Assembly: GCF_001456025.1 (NCBI RefSeq)
Contig: NZ_LMTZ01000096.1
Span: forward strand, 138,191 to 202,190
DNA: 64,000 bases
Direction: 5' to 3'
Source of the DNA: Mastigocoleus testarum BC008
GTDB taxonomy: Bacteria; Cyanobacteriota; Cyanobacteriia; Cyanobacteriales; Nostocaceae
Of this stretch, positions 27,205 through 36,685 are shown one piece after another. Made by a program: the position numbers and the translations under genes. Every line of letters begins with the position of its first letter. The stretch's first letter is position 1. The notes beneath the pieces are model-generated. The model was not told the origin of the DNA, did no database searches, and saw nothing but the letters and a program-made list of their open reading frames with translations.

Positions 27205-28869
27205 ATGATAATCAATATTATCTCAGTTTCAAATGTGACATGCATTTCTACAAAATTTAAGTAAATGACAAGTAATACATATATCTTAATATTTAATAAC
27301 TAATTAAATACAGTTACGATCACAAGTCGACTTTATTTTGTTGCTCAGCAATATTAGCACTTTTGAAATTTATATCAGTGTTATATTACCAGACTATTTA
27401 CATATTTAAGTCATTTTATAAATGCATATTTAAGTATTTGCAGGTCCTAATATTACCCATCAATAAGTCTATTCATTATCTCAGGTGATGTATATTATAT
27501 TGCGCTTGTTAAACTAATTATAGCTTCAGTGATTACACTAAAATAAAATTGCATAGCAAGTTCAAAATTAAGTATTTGCACCAGCGAATTATTTGCTGTA
27601 AAACACTTATTTGCATGTATAAAAAAGCTTATAAGTTTTAGTATATAAATAAACAGCGAAAAACAAACTAAATTACAATAAATCATTCACGGGTAGTAAG
27701 TAAGTTCATGTTTGTAGTTTACACAGTAATAAGATAGTAATTTAAAAATAAAATTTTATTTTCAGTACTATATTGTGAATATAAAACATATTTTTTTAGA
27801 GATTCAACAATCAAAATTTCAGTTTAATAAAATTTTCCACCTACATTTAATATATATATTTAAAAATGAAAGATAAGGAAAATTTACTCACTTGTATTGG
27901 CGAGAACTTAATTCTAAACTTATTCCATTATTCTAAATTACTGCGAAGGTATATTAGTTAACGTTTAAAACGATAGGCGCTAACTGGATTAATATAAATA
28001 GAATAATTATAGGTTAGTATTTTTTGAGTTTTACACAAACAATATTGGCAATTTTCTTACTATACTTTTTACTTATTTTAAATATATAAATTCACACCTA
28101 ATATTGACTATAAGTGAGTGCACAATACTTCACTCATTAATATACATATATCCAATTTTTGCTGCGTAAAACTATTAAATATATTTAGTAATGATAAATC
28201 AATAATTATTAGCATAAATTCAGAGCAAACAAATACTTTGTTTAATAGCATTGCTGATACTGAGTAACTTAAGCTACTTGTATTACAAAAATTATACCCT
28301 TAAGGGTAGTGACAAAAGTTCTAAGCATTAGTAAAGTATACTTTGTTAGGCAACTAACAGTTATTTTGTATAACACTTAACTGCAAATTTATAACCTAAA
28401 TGTATAAAAAGCCTAGATTTAACTGTTTTTAAAGCAATAATTTTGCAATAAGTCTGTTAGAAAATAACAAAATAAAGTTTGTATTTGTACTTTTGGGCCT
28501 GTCTAATATGCTGATTTTGAGTATATGGAGATTACTCTCTCCATATACACGATCCAAAATTCAAATGTTATAACTTCAATAGGATTGCAAAAATATATTT
28601 GTGAATCATAGAAAACTATCTGAACCTGGAAAAAGCTAAATACTGGAAGTTTATACAAAGGAACTATTTCGGATTAGCTGCAAATGCAATCCATCACCGG
28701 AATATTACAGAAATGTTTGTAAACTTATGGATAAACAAGTTATTCTTGTTCTCCAGAGTAAATTTATATCTGACGAGAATATAACTTACAAGAATATATC
28801 TGGCAACAACTTGCCATAGGTGAGGCTTTCGTTGGCTATTTGCAATTTATCGCTGCTTGGTGAAGAGTA
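27205..28869. other. 1.7-kb AT-rich region without genes, one strong hairpin
   Basis: The region is very AT-rich with frequent stops in all frames; the one 63-codon frame at 27495-27686 has no credible protein features. At 28521-28548 GTATATGGAGA pairs exactly with TCTCCATATAC over a six-base loop, without a T-run. The promoters of the divergent flanking genes should be here. Confidence 0.5.
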
Positions 28870-30858
28870 ATGAATGAAGCTGACATCCCAGAAAACGAAA
28901 ATTTGACCGGATCCTGTAATCTTGAAAACTCCCAACAACTAGAAAAAGAAAATTGTCCTTTTTACTCGCTTTTACCTAATGAAGATCGTGAAATTGTTTC
29001 TAATAAAAATTTAGTAATTCCAAAGTTACCACCGGCAAATTCTTCGATTTCAGCAATTTCCAACGATCAAGAATGGGAAAGTAGTGATTGGGAAAACGAA
29101 ATATCTTCCCCAGAATCAACTACTAACATTGATGACGAAGAACAAACAAACATTGATTCAGAATCATCGAATGGAATTTTGGAATTAAATCGCGCCCAGT
29201 GGGAAAGTATTCCTGATTTAGATCTTTCAGAGGATGAATTAACAAGTAACTCCCAAAAAGATTGGGTCGCAGAACCCGAAAGCGAAAAACAAGCTGCTGT
29301 TAATTCAGAGTTTCAGCAACTGTTGGAGCTAAATCAAGAGTTGCGTTCAGCTAATGAGGACTTGTATCAACAAGTAGAAGAACTTACATCGGCTCTTGCA
29401 GATAACCAGAAAGCTCTACAAAAACAAAAGAACCACTCAAGTATTGCAGAGTCGATGCTTTGTCAGCAAACCCAGGAAAGTATCGCAGACAGAGAAAAGA
29501 TTGAATCACTATTCCAAGAGTTAGAAAATTCGACACAAACGATTAAGCGTCAAGAAAGTCTAATAGAAAGTTACAAATCTCATTTGGAAAGTAGTCAGCA
29601 AAGATTGGCTCAACTAGAGCGTGAATGTACCAAATTACACAGTAGATATAACGAACAATCCTATAAATTATCGCAATTGGAAAATGCTTCTCGAGAATTA
29701 CGTACAAGGTTAATGCGTCAGCAGCGGCAGAATTTACAGTTTAAAGCTGCTTTGAGTAAATGTTTAGATACACCAGTCCCGGGGGATCTAGAGGATAATG
29801 AAACAATTAGTAGGGCTAGGAACTTTACTCGGCAATCATCTACTATTAATAGTAAGCTTCGGTCATTTCTAACTAATGCCCAACCAATTCGACCCTGGTC
29901 TGAACAACAAGCAGATACATTTAATGATGACGAAGTAGCATACGCTCAAGAAGAAGATTTTGGTGAACCTCAAACTCGAATGTGGCAAGAAAGCATTAAT
30001 GAGTTTTCTGGTTGGGACTCTACAGTTAAAGAAAATATATTTACTGGGAACGGATCTTTTATCGGTCATTCTCAATCTGAAAAAATAGATTGTGATGATT
30101 CAGCACAAGCTTACATTTGGGATACGAGCACGGAGGAAAGTTCGAATTTTTCAGTTCCCCACGAAGCTGACAGTGAAGTATCTATTTGGGATGTTGAAGC
30201 AAGTGAGGAAGATATTTCCCCACAACAAACAACAACTAATTTCTCTTCAGAAAGTATAGAGCAAGAATTTATAAATGAAGATATTGCAAAAGAAACTATA
30301 GATCGAAAAATTACGCCAGAAACTATTTCTTACCACGAATCTTCCGATTTGGACGAATATGATGACGAATATGATTTAGAAAAATCTGACGTAGAAGAAG
30401 ACAAATCCAAAGAATCTGAATTCAAAGAATCTGAGCTTAAAGAATCTGATTTAAAAGAAAAATTGGATAGCGTAATTGAGACGTTTTTCCGCAGTCAAGG
30501 AATATCTCAAGCATCTCAATCTGCAGATGTAGATGATGCTCATAATCCTCAAAAAACTGTTTCGGAGCCTGTTGTCAAATCACATGACAGCAAACACCCT
30601 GATGATGAATTTGGGAATCGAAAAGATTCTTCAGGAGATACTTCTTTAACAGATACCTTTTCAGGAGATATTTTTTCAGATGGTTCAACCTGGTCTGAGG
30701 GTAGTTTTGAAAGCGATCTTAATTCAGAACAATTTACCCACTACAATAATGACAATTCTCCGTCACCAGTAGTTTACCCAGAACGTCGTCGAAATCCAAA
30801 GAAGTCTTTAGCTTCTGTGGAATTACCAGATTTCCGTTCCCATTCAACCTCAGAATAA
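28870..30858 (+). CDS. Large acidic coiled-coil protein of unknown function
   Basis: The 662-residue protein has no recognised enzymatic domain. Residues about 1-140 are acidic and disordered-looking. Residues about 145-290 form a long coiled coil (ELNQELRSANEDLYQQVEEL, later LRTRLMRQQRQNLQFKAALS). Residues about 350-640 are again acidic, with a charged repeat (KESEFKESELKESDLKE). A short basic tail follows (YPERRRNPKKSLASVELPDF). This layout suggests a cytoskeletal, scaffold or cell-division-type protein, but that is inference. The start is the ATG at 28870. Confidence 0.6.
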   Translation: MNEADIPENENLTGSCNLENSQQLEKENCPFYSLLPNEDREIVSNKNLVIPKLPPANSSISAISNDQEWESSDWENEISSPESTTNIDDEEQTNIDSESSNGILELNRAQWESIPDLDLSEDELTSNSQKDWVAEPESEKQAAVNSEFQQLLELNQELRSANEDLYQQVEELTSALADNQKALQKQKNHSSIAESMLCQQTQESIADREKIESLFQELENSTQTIKRQESLIESYKSHLESSQQRLAQLERECTKLHSRYNEQSYKLSQLENASRELRTRLMRQQRQNLQFKAALSKCLDTPVPGDLEDNETISRARNFTRQSSTINSKLRSFLTNAQPIRPWSEQQADTFNDDEVAYAQEEDFGEPQTRMWQESINEFSGWDSTVKENIFTGNGSFIGHSQSEKIDCDDSAQAYIWDTSTEESSNFSVPHEADSEVSIWDVEASEEDISPQQTTTNFSSESIEQEFINEDIAKETIDRKITPETISYHESSDLDEYDDEYDLEKSDVEEDKSKESEFKESELKESDLKEKLDSVIETFFRSQGISQASQSADVDDAHNPQKTVSEPVVKSHDSKHPDDEFGNRKDSSGDTSLTDTFSGDIFSDGSTWSEGSFESDLNSEQFTHYNNDNSPSPVVYPERRRNPKKSLASVELPDFRSHSTSE

Positions 30859-31002
30859 TAAATGTCAGGTATTGGGTGTTGGAATTAGGTTTGTAGATAT
30901 CAAATCTAATTACCAATTACCAAGTACCTATAATGCTGTAGACATTTGGTGTCTGTGCTTGCATCCTGCTTTGCTAATGCGTCATGCTTACGCTAACACC
31001 AA

Positions 31003-33129
31003 TCACCCAGTAACTTTCATTTCACTACGTTTAATTTTTAACTGATAAGTAAGGTTTTGCTTTCGTATTGTACCTGCGGTTAAAGCATAGGCAAGAGATA
31101 ACAAGCGCAGCCACAAACCTGGATGATGCTTTTCTAACCAAGGTTGAATCAGGTGGAGAGATTGAGGTAACCACCAGTTAAGTAAAGCAACTGTGAGTGC
31201 ATGGCGAGAAAAGTTTATGTAATTACCCACCCATCTAATTAAATCTTTGGAGCCAGCTAATTCCCAAATCCAGGGTAGTAATGCGGGGTTTTTACGAGCT
31301 GCTTTCAGGGCTAACCGATTGAAGGTCAACCAATCAAATCTGTCTTTAATAAAGTTATCTGCTACTTCTTGGGGTTCTGCAGCTAATAATCCGAAGAAAG
31401 TATTGAGCATTGCATTAATTCTTTCCGGAGGAATAAATTTACCGGTGGGAACCATCATTCCCTTGGAAAACATCCAAGTCACAGCAATGTTACTTTGAAA
31501 TGCACGAATTTGGTTAAGATGTTGCCAAGAAAGCAAGTCATATTTTAGAGCTGTATCTAATAAAGTTGTTAGGCGTTCTAAATTCCGAACTAGGGAGCCA
31601 AAACCAGTAAACACTAAAGGAGACTGGAGTGATGCAGCATCACCGATCGCAATAATTCGGTCATAAGCTACAGTGCGATCGCGACTATTCACACTAAAAT
31701 GTCCCGGAATATAACCGAATGTTGGTTTTTTCCACACCAATTTGTCTAGGTCACAACGGCGATATTCTGGCAAAATAGTAAAGAAATCTTCATACATTTC
31801 TAATAAAGAACCCGGATTTTTACTATTAACCTGGTGATAGTGAAATAAGTAAATAGTCAACTCTTCATCTGCTCCAGGAAATAATTCCCAAATTAACTGT
31901 CTTCCTCGAGAGATATCGCCATGGGAATTGAGTACATCTCCATATTGGGAATCCCAGACTCCCGGTTCAAAACCACTCTCCACTACTGCTCCAACCGTAG
32001 GACAAACACTATCAAAGGTACGACCGCCGTTTAACTGCCACGCGATCGGTGATGCTGTTCCCATCGCATCTACTAATAGTCTACCGCTAACTTGTTTTTC
32101 AACTTGCGTTTTTAAGTCTTGCAGTGTTACAATAAGCTTCTGTCCATTTTGTTTTTCGCCATATTTTGGAAAAATATCGGCACGAACAAATTCTGTTTCA
32201 TCAAAAATTTCTCCTCCAGCTGCTAATAATTTCTCTCCGCACATTTGCAGCCATTTTTCAGAATCTAAAGCTATATTTAATACCGTGGGTGTATGTAGTA
32301 TGTCAGCTTTTAAGCCGGGTGAATTATTCCCATCGAAAAACTTATTGAAGCCATCTTTATATTCACTGGCAATAATTGTTTCTAACTCTGCAGGAGTAAT
32401 CAAACCAATATTAATTAAACTTTGGATTTCATCGCGAGAAATATTCCATTCTCTGTTCATTCTTCCAAAGGGCAATCTTTCAATTAGTAATACTTTATAA
32501 CCCAGTTTTGCCATTGCCGCAGCATGAATTACACCCAGAGCGCCACCAACATAAATTAAATCGTAAAAAGATTTTTTTTCTTCTACATCGAGATTAAATT
32601 CATTACTGGATTTTGTGTGAGAAAACACTACTTGCTTCGGTTGTTGCGGATTGCGCACCCCTTCACGCCAACGCTTCTCCCACCAGTAGACTCGTTTCAA
32701 ATCGTACTCACCATTAGGCATTTTTTGAAAATATTTTACAGTCAGAGGATAATCTTGCTCTAAGGCGGTAAAAATTGACTGTTTTGATAGGTCAATAGCA
32801 GGTGGTTCTGGGTAATTGTGGGGAAAGCGTTTCCTGATACTAACCGTTAAATGTTTGAGGAATTTATGTTCTTTAGGAACAGCTTTTTCTGACCAACGAA
32901 ATACTTTTAAATATGTAGTCCGTTGTAACGACCAAATAAAAATTGAGAGTTCAGCTGGCAAATTTTCCGGAACACTTACTGTTTCCGCTGTAGTGTCATT
33001 TACTTTAAGGCAAAAGCCTTGGGCAGTGATAACTTTCTTGCCAATTTTTGGTTGGAAATCTGCTTGTAGCCAAGCACACACTGCATTTATATCTGGTGTT
33101 GGAATCTCCAAATAAAGTATTTCTTTCAT
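31003..33129 (-). CDS. cruA: CruA-type lycopene cyclase (FAD-dependent)
   Basis: Residues 193-225 carry the dinucleotide-binding motif YVGGALGVIHAAAMAKLG and then LIERLPFGRMNREWNISRDE. Further on come DGFNKFFDGNNSP, LHTPTVLNIALDSEKW and IAIGDAASLQSPLVFTGFGS, which are the hallmarks of the CruA/CruP lycopene cyclase family. The enzyme would cyclise lycopene ends in carotenoid synthesis. The 180-residue N-terminal part before the FAD motif is usual for CruA in cyanobacteria. The CruA versus CruP choice rests on remembered motifs, not an alignment. The gene stands alone. Confidence 0.75.
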   Translation of the reverse strand: MKEILYLEIPTPDINAVCAWLQADFQPKIGKKVITAQGFCLKVNDTTAETVSVPENLPAELSIFIWSLQRTTYLKVFRWSEKAVPKEHKFLKHLTVSIRKRFPHNYPEPPAIDLSKQSIFTALEQDYPLTVKYFQKMPNGEYDLKRVYWWEKRWREGVRNPQQPKQVVFSHTKSSNEFNLDVEEKKSFYDLIYVGGALGVIHAAAMAKLGYKVLLIERLPFGRMNREWNISRDEIQSLINIGLITPAELETIIASEYKDGFNKFFDGNNSPGLKADILHTPTVLNIALDSEKWLQMCGEKLLAAGGEIFDETEFVRADIFPKYGEKQNGQKLIVTLQDLKTQVEKQVSGRLLVDAMGTASPIAWQLNGGRTFDSVCPTVGAVVESGFEPGVWDSQYGDVLNSHGDISRGRQLIWELFPGADEELTIYLFHYHQVNSKNPGSLLEMYEDFFTILPEYRRCDLDKLVWKKPTFGYIPGHFSVNSRDRTVAYDRIIAIGDAASLQSPLVFTGFGSLVRNLERLTTLLDTALKYDLLSWQHLNQIRAFQSNIAVTWMFSKGMMVPTGKFIPPERINAMLNTFFGLLAAEPQEVADNFIKDRFDWLTFNRLALKAARKNPALLPWIWELAGSKDLIRWVGNYINFSRHALTVALLNWWLPQSLHLIQPWLEKHHPGLWLRLLSLAYALTAGTIRKQNLTYQLKIKRSEMKVTG

Positions 33130-33297
33130 TTTTGTTTTGTTCTCTCAAGATACTCATTAAGGCAGATTTTACCCAGCTATGAATTACGCTACACTCCGCC
33201 CTATTAGTAGAATAAAGATTTAGTAAACAAATATTAAGATTTCATCAAATCTATCATTCACTAAATTATTCATCAGGTGTTTTTGTAAACTCGCGCC

Positions 33298-33534
33298 ATG
33301 AATTATCCCATCCCAGACAGTACGCAAGAAATAATGAATTGGCAACAAAAGCCAGTAGTTGACGAAGAAATGGTTGCTGCTGCAATTGCAGGAGTCATCA
33401 AAATCGTCAGTTCCCAAGGTCAATCCTTAGATGAATTAACGGCTCAAGTGCTCGCCGATGACCCTTTACTGAGCAAGCAACAAAGACGCTGGTTAAGTCA
33501 AGTAGTTACACAAGCATGGGACAGCTTTGCTTAA
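33298..33534 (+). CDS. Small conserved-looking hypothetical protein
   Basis: This 78-residue soluble protein (MNYPIPDSTQEIMNWQQKPV, later QQRRWLSQVVTQAWDSFA) has no known motif. Good codon structure and a compact helical composition support it being real. It is divergent from cruA. Confidence 0.6.
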   Translation: MNYPIPDSTQEIMNWQQKPVVDEEMVAAAIAGVIKIVSSQGQSLDELTAQVLADDPLLSKQQRRWLSQVVTQAWDSFA

Positions 33535-34037
33535 ATAAAAACAAAGCTTTGCTTAATGTAAAACTAAATTGAGCCCTTTTGATTAATGTGAAAGCGTTAT
33601 AAACGTTTCAAGTGACTATCAACTGTCAGTAAAAACAGATTGCCGATCACCTGTTTGGGTGTGGGAGTGAGAAAAGTTAATCTGTCTGGGATTGGCAATT
33701 TGTCTGACGCGTAGATAAATTTACCAAACAAGTATGTTTGACAAATCAAAAGTCATTAGCAGATCCGAACCGTAGGTAGCGCAGCTAAAGGCTGAGCCAC
33801 ACCTGTGGTGTTTGTACGCGGCGTAGCCGTTCATCGTAAGCGCCAAGTGCCGACGCCGCAGGCTAAGCGCATGTCCGTTGGAGATAACAGACCGCGCCTA
33901 TGGCGTTAACAAAGTGTTGAATTAGGTTTGATTTTGAATTAGGTTTGATTTTGAACTGGAAACGAACAGAAAATTAATTACACGCTTAGAGCACTTGTTT
34001 CAAGTCTGTACTTAATACTCACTTTTAAGCTTGATAA
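33535..34037. other. Intergenic region with GC-rich repeat mosaic
   Basis: TTGCCGATC (around 33640) and GATTGGCAA (around 33688) could form a stem. From about 33765 to 33905 there is a GC-rich mosaic of short inverted pieces (ccacacctgtgg, gcggcgtagccg, cgcgcctatggcg) unlike its AT-rich surroundings. It resembles patches near 8.3 and 57.1 kb. No gene is visible. Confidence 0.5.
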
Positions 34038-35666
34038 TTAACTGGATGTGCTTATTTCTGTTTGAGCTTGAGAATGGAGCATTAAACCGTATTCCAATCC
34101 ATCAACCACTGCTTGGTAGGAAGCAGATAAAATATTGCTTGAAACTCCAACAGTTGTCCAACGCTGACGACCATTACCGGATCCGACTAATACCCGGGTT
34201 TTCGCTGCAGTTCCCGTATGTCCATTGAGGATTCTGACTTTATAATCCGTCAATTCGAACATTGCGATTTGGGGATAGAAGTTTGTCAAAGCTTTGCGTA
34301 GAGCAGCGTCGAGAGCTGCTACTGGTCCTATACCTTCCGCTGCTTCTAAAATATCTTGACCGTTCACAGTGATTTTGACAGTTGCTAATGCATCCCCATT
34401 TCCTAAATTACTTTCTAGGTGTTGAACTAGGTCACAATGAACTTTAAAGCCTTTGATCTGAAAAAATTGTTGCCGTTCTCCCAAAGCACCGCGTACGAGC
34501 AGTTCAAAACTTGCCTCAGCAGCCTCAAATTGATAACCTTCATGTTCGAGTTGCTTGAGATTATTCAAGATTTGCTTGGTCGCAGGATTATCTTTTTCCA
34601 ACTTAATCCCGAAGCTACGAGCTTTTGCCAAAATATTACTTGCTCCTGATTGCTCGGAAACTACAATCCGACGAGAATTACCAATTTGTTCGGGTTCAAT
34701 ATGTTCGTAAGTAAGGGGATTGCGTTCCACTGCGCTAACATGCATTCCCCCTTTATGGGCAAAAGCTGAATTACCAACAAAAGGAGCATGTACATTAGGA
34801 GCCAGGTTTACAACTTCACTTACAAATCTACTGGTTTCCGTTAGCTTGGAGAGCTGGGTATTTTCTATACAGTTGTATCCTAATTTAACTTGTAAGTTGG
34901 GAATCACAGAGCAAAGATTAGCATTACCGCAGCGTTCGCCATAACCATTAATAGTACCCTGTACCATGCTTGCTCCTGCCATCACCGCAGCCAAAGCATT
35001 AGCTACCGCAGTATCAGAATCATTGTGGGTATGAATGCCAAGCTGAATTCCAGTAGGAAGGGATTTAATAACATCCGTAACTATTTGAGTTATTTCATTT
35101 GGCAATGTTCCACCATTTGTGTCGCATAATACTAGCCATTCTGCTCCGGCATTAAGAGCTGCTGTTAAAGTCTGGAGTGCATAATCTCGATTATGCTTGT
35201 AGCCATCAAACCAATGCTCCGCATCGTATATTACACGACGTCTTTGAGAAATTAAGTATTTTATTGTATCATCTACCATCCCTAGGTTTTCTGCTAAAGT
35301 AGTCTTAAGACCTTCTTTGACATGTAAGTCCCAAGACTTACCGACAATTGTCACCCAACGAGTACCAGCAGCAATAATTGCTTGTAACATTGGATCTTTG
35401 GCAGCAGTGATATTGGGACGCCGAGTAAAGCAGAAAGGAACAATTTCTGCCTGTTCGAGCGGTTCTTCTTGTAACTCCCAAAAAAACTGTACATCTTTAG
35501 GATTTGCTCCAGGCCAACCGCCTTCAATGAAAGGAACCCCTAAACGGTCTAGGCAGCGAGCAATACGTAATTTATCTTCTATGGAAACTGATAGACCTTC
35601 ACACTGCATACCATCCCGAAGGGTGGTGTCATAGATCCAAATTTGGCGCTCGGAATTTGCACTCAT
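34038..35666 (-). CDS. cimA: (R)-citramalate synthase
   Basis: The enzyme condenses acetyl-CoA and pyruvate to citramalate, the threonine-independent entry to isoleucine. The N-terminal catalytic barrel has IYDTTLRDGMQCEGLSV (metal and substrate site), GIHTHNDSDTAVAN and GTINGYGERCGNANL. The C-terminal 130 residues form the LeuA-type regulatory domain. At 542 residues it is full length for the long CimA group and longer than isopropylmalate or homocitrate synthases would be with these motifs. Confidence 0.93.
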   Translation of the reverse strand: MSANSERQIWIYDTTLRDGMQCEGLSVSIEDKLRIARCLDRLGVPFIEGGWPGANPKDVQFFWELQEEPLEQAEIVPFCFTRRPNITAAKDPMLQAIIAAGTRWVTIVGKSWDLHVKEGLKTTLAENLGMVDDTIKYLISQRRRVIYDAEHWFDGYKHNRDYALQTLTAALNAGAEWLVLCDTNGGTLPNEITQIVTDVIKSLPTGIQLGIHTHNDSDTAVANALAAVMAGASMVQGTINGYGERCGNANLCSVIPNLQVKLGYNCIENTQLSKLTETSRFVSEVVNLAPNVHAPFVGNSAFAHKGGMHVSAVERNPLTYEHIEPEQIGNSRRIVVSEQSGASNILAKARSFGIKLEKDNPATKQILNNLKQLEHEGYQFEAAEASFELLVRGALGERQQFFQIKGFKVHCDLVQHLESNLGNGDALATVKITVNGQDILEAAEGIGPVAALDAALRKALTNFYPQIAMFELTDYKVRILNGHTGTAAKTRVLVGSGNGRQRWTTVGVSSNILSASYQAVVDGLEYGLMLHSQAQTEISTSS

Positions 35667-35791
35667 AAGTTAAAAGATGGGTGAAGAGTAAAAATATGGG
35701 TAAAGTCAAGGATGGATGATAACAAAAGTTAAAAAGGAATGTGTAGGTACATAAAAAGCAATACAACAAAAAACTTTTTCAAAACTCCCAA

Positions 35792-36028
35792 ATGCTACCT
35801 GTAATAACTCAGGAACAGCATATCGAATGGGGTACTTCGAAGGATTTTAGCTGGTGGCATACAATTGTAGATACTCTCCGTAAAATTTTGGTGCAAAACA
35901 GCATTGAACTTTACAATAAAAACGCTAAAGTAATAAACTATGAGTATGCTATTATCTGCGGAACCCGTATAGTAAAACCAACAGGTGAAGTGCCACAGGC
36001 GGATTTTCCCACCTCCCCATTCTCCTGA
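35792..36028 (+). CDS. Doubtful 78-codon ORF
   Basis: The frame encodes MLPVITQEQHIEWGTSKDFS and a Trp-rich continuation without a recognised motif, ending in a Pro/Ser-rich tail. No clear ribosome site is visible. It may be chance or a decayed gene in the 500-base spacer between cimA and the gene at 36166. Confidence 0.25.
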   Translation: MLPVITQEQHIEWGTSKDFSWWHTIVDTLRKILVQNSIELYNKNAKVINYEYAIICGTRIVKPTGEVPQADFPTSPFS

Positions 36029-36165
36029 ATCAGACTTGTGTTTGTGTATTTCAAACTAAGGCGAAAATTAATTCAATTAATTGCAACACAAATTGATAAA
36101 TTCTGGGGACGAGGTTCCCAAAAGAATGTTTGTACAATCTTTGGCTAGAAAAGGAAAAACAGAAA

Positions 36166-36585
36166 ATGGGTAGATGGACACCACTGGTTTTAATGGCTGG
36201 AGGATTAGCAATTTTACTCGGAACCCTATTGGGAATAAGTTTTCCAATGGATGGACGTAACGCTCAAGGTCCGAAAACGTCTGATAAAGAATCCAGCGTT
36301 CTCCCAGCTAATATTAATGTTAATAGCACAACGGCAAAGCAATCACCTGCAAATACTAACGGTGGTAGTACTGTAGCTCAAAAGCCCTCTAGTACAGATC
36401 CTTCTGTTGAAGTAAGCCAGAATAATAATTCTGGTACCCAACAAAACCAAGAGAGCAATCAAAGAACTATTCAAGATGGAACTGCTCAAGGAAGTGGTCA
36501 GGGAACTGATGGTGGTAGCAGCGAAGGAAATGGTGAAGTAACTGATGGTAGCGATAATAGCGAACCAATTCGTGCCTTGTGGTAG
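36166..36585 (+). CDS. Membrane-anchored low-complexity protein
   Basis: This 139-residue protein has one N-terminal hydrophobic segment (LVLMAGGLAILLGTLLGISF). The extracytoplasmic tail is rich in Asn, Ser, Gly, Gln and Thr (GSGQGTDGGSSEGNGEV). Function is unknown. The start is ATG at 36166 with AAGGA upstream; a longer frame reaches 36130 but adds charged residues before the membrane segment. thiO-thiG follows 100 bases later on the same strand. Confidence 0.55.
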   Translation: MGRWTPLVLMAGGLAILLGTLLGISFPMDGRNAQGPKTSDKESSVLPANINVNSTTAKQSPANTNGGSTVAQKPSSTDPSVEVSQNNNSGTQQNQESNQRTIQDGTAQGSGQGTDGGSSEGNGEVTDGSDNSEPIRALW

Positions 36586-36685
36586 TTACCGCTTATTAGT
36601 TATAAGTTATTAATTATGAATTAGTTATGAGTTATTTTACAAACGTACTAATAGCTCATGGCTAATAATTAATTATTAATGACTC

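Noticed and set aside
36586..36685. TPP riboswitch upstream of thiO-thiG
   Set aside because: The 100-base spacer has only AT-rich taatta repeats and lacks the CTGAGA-type core.
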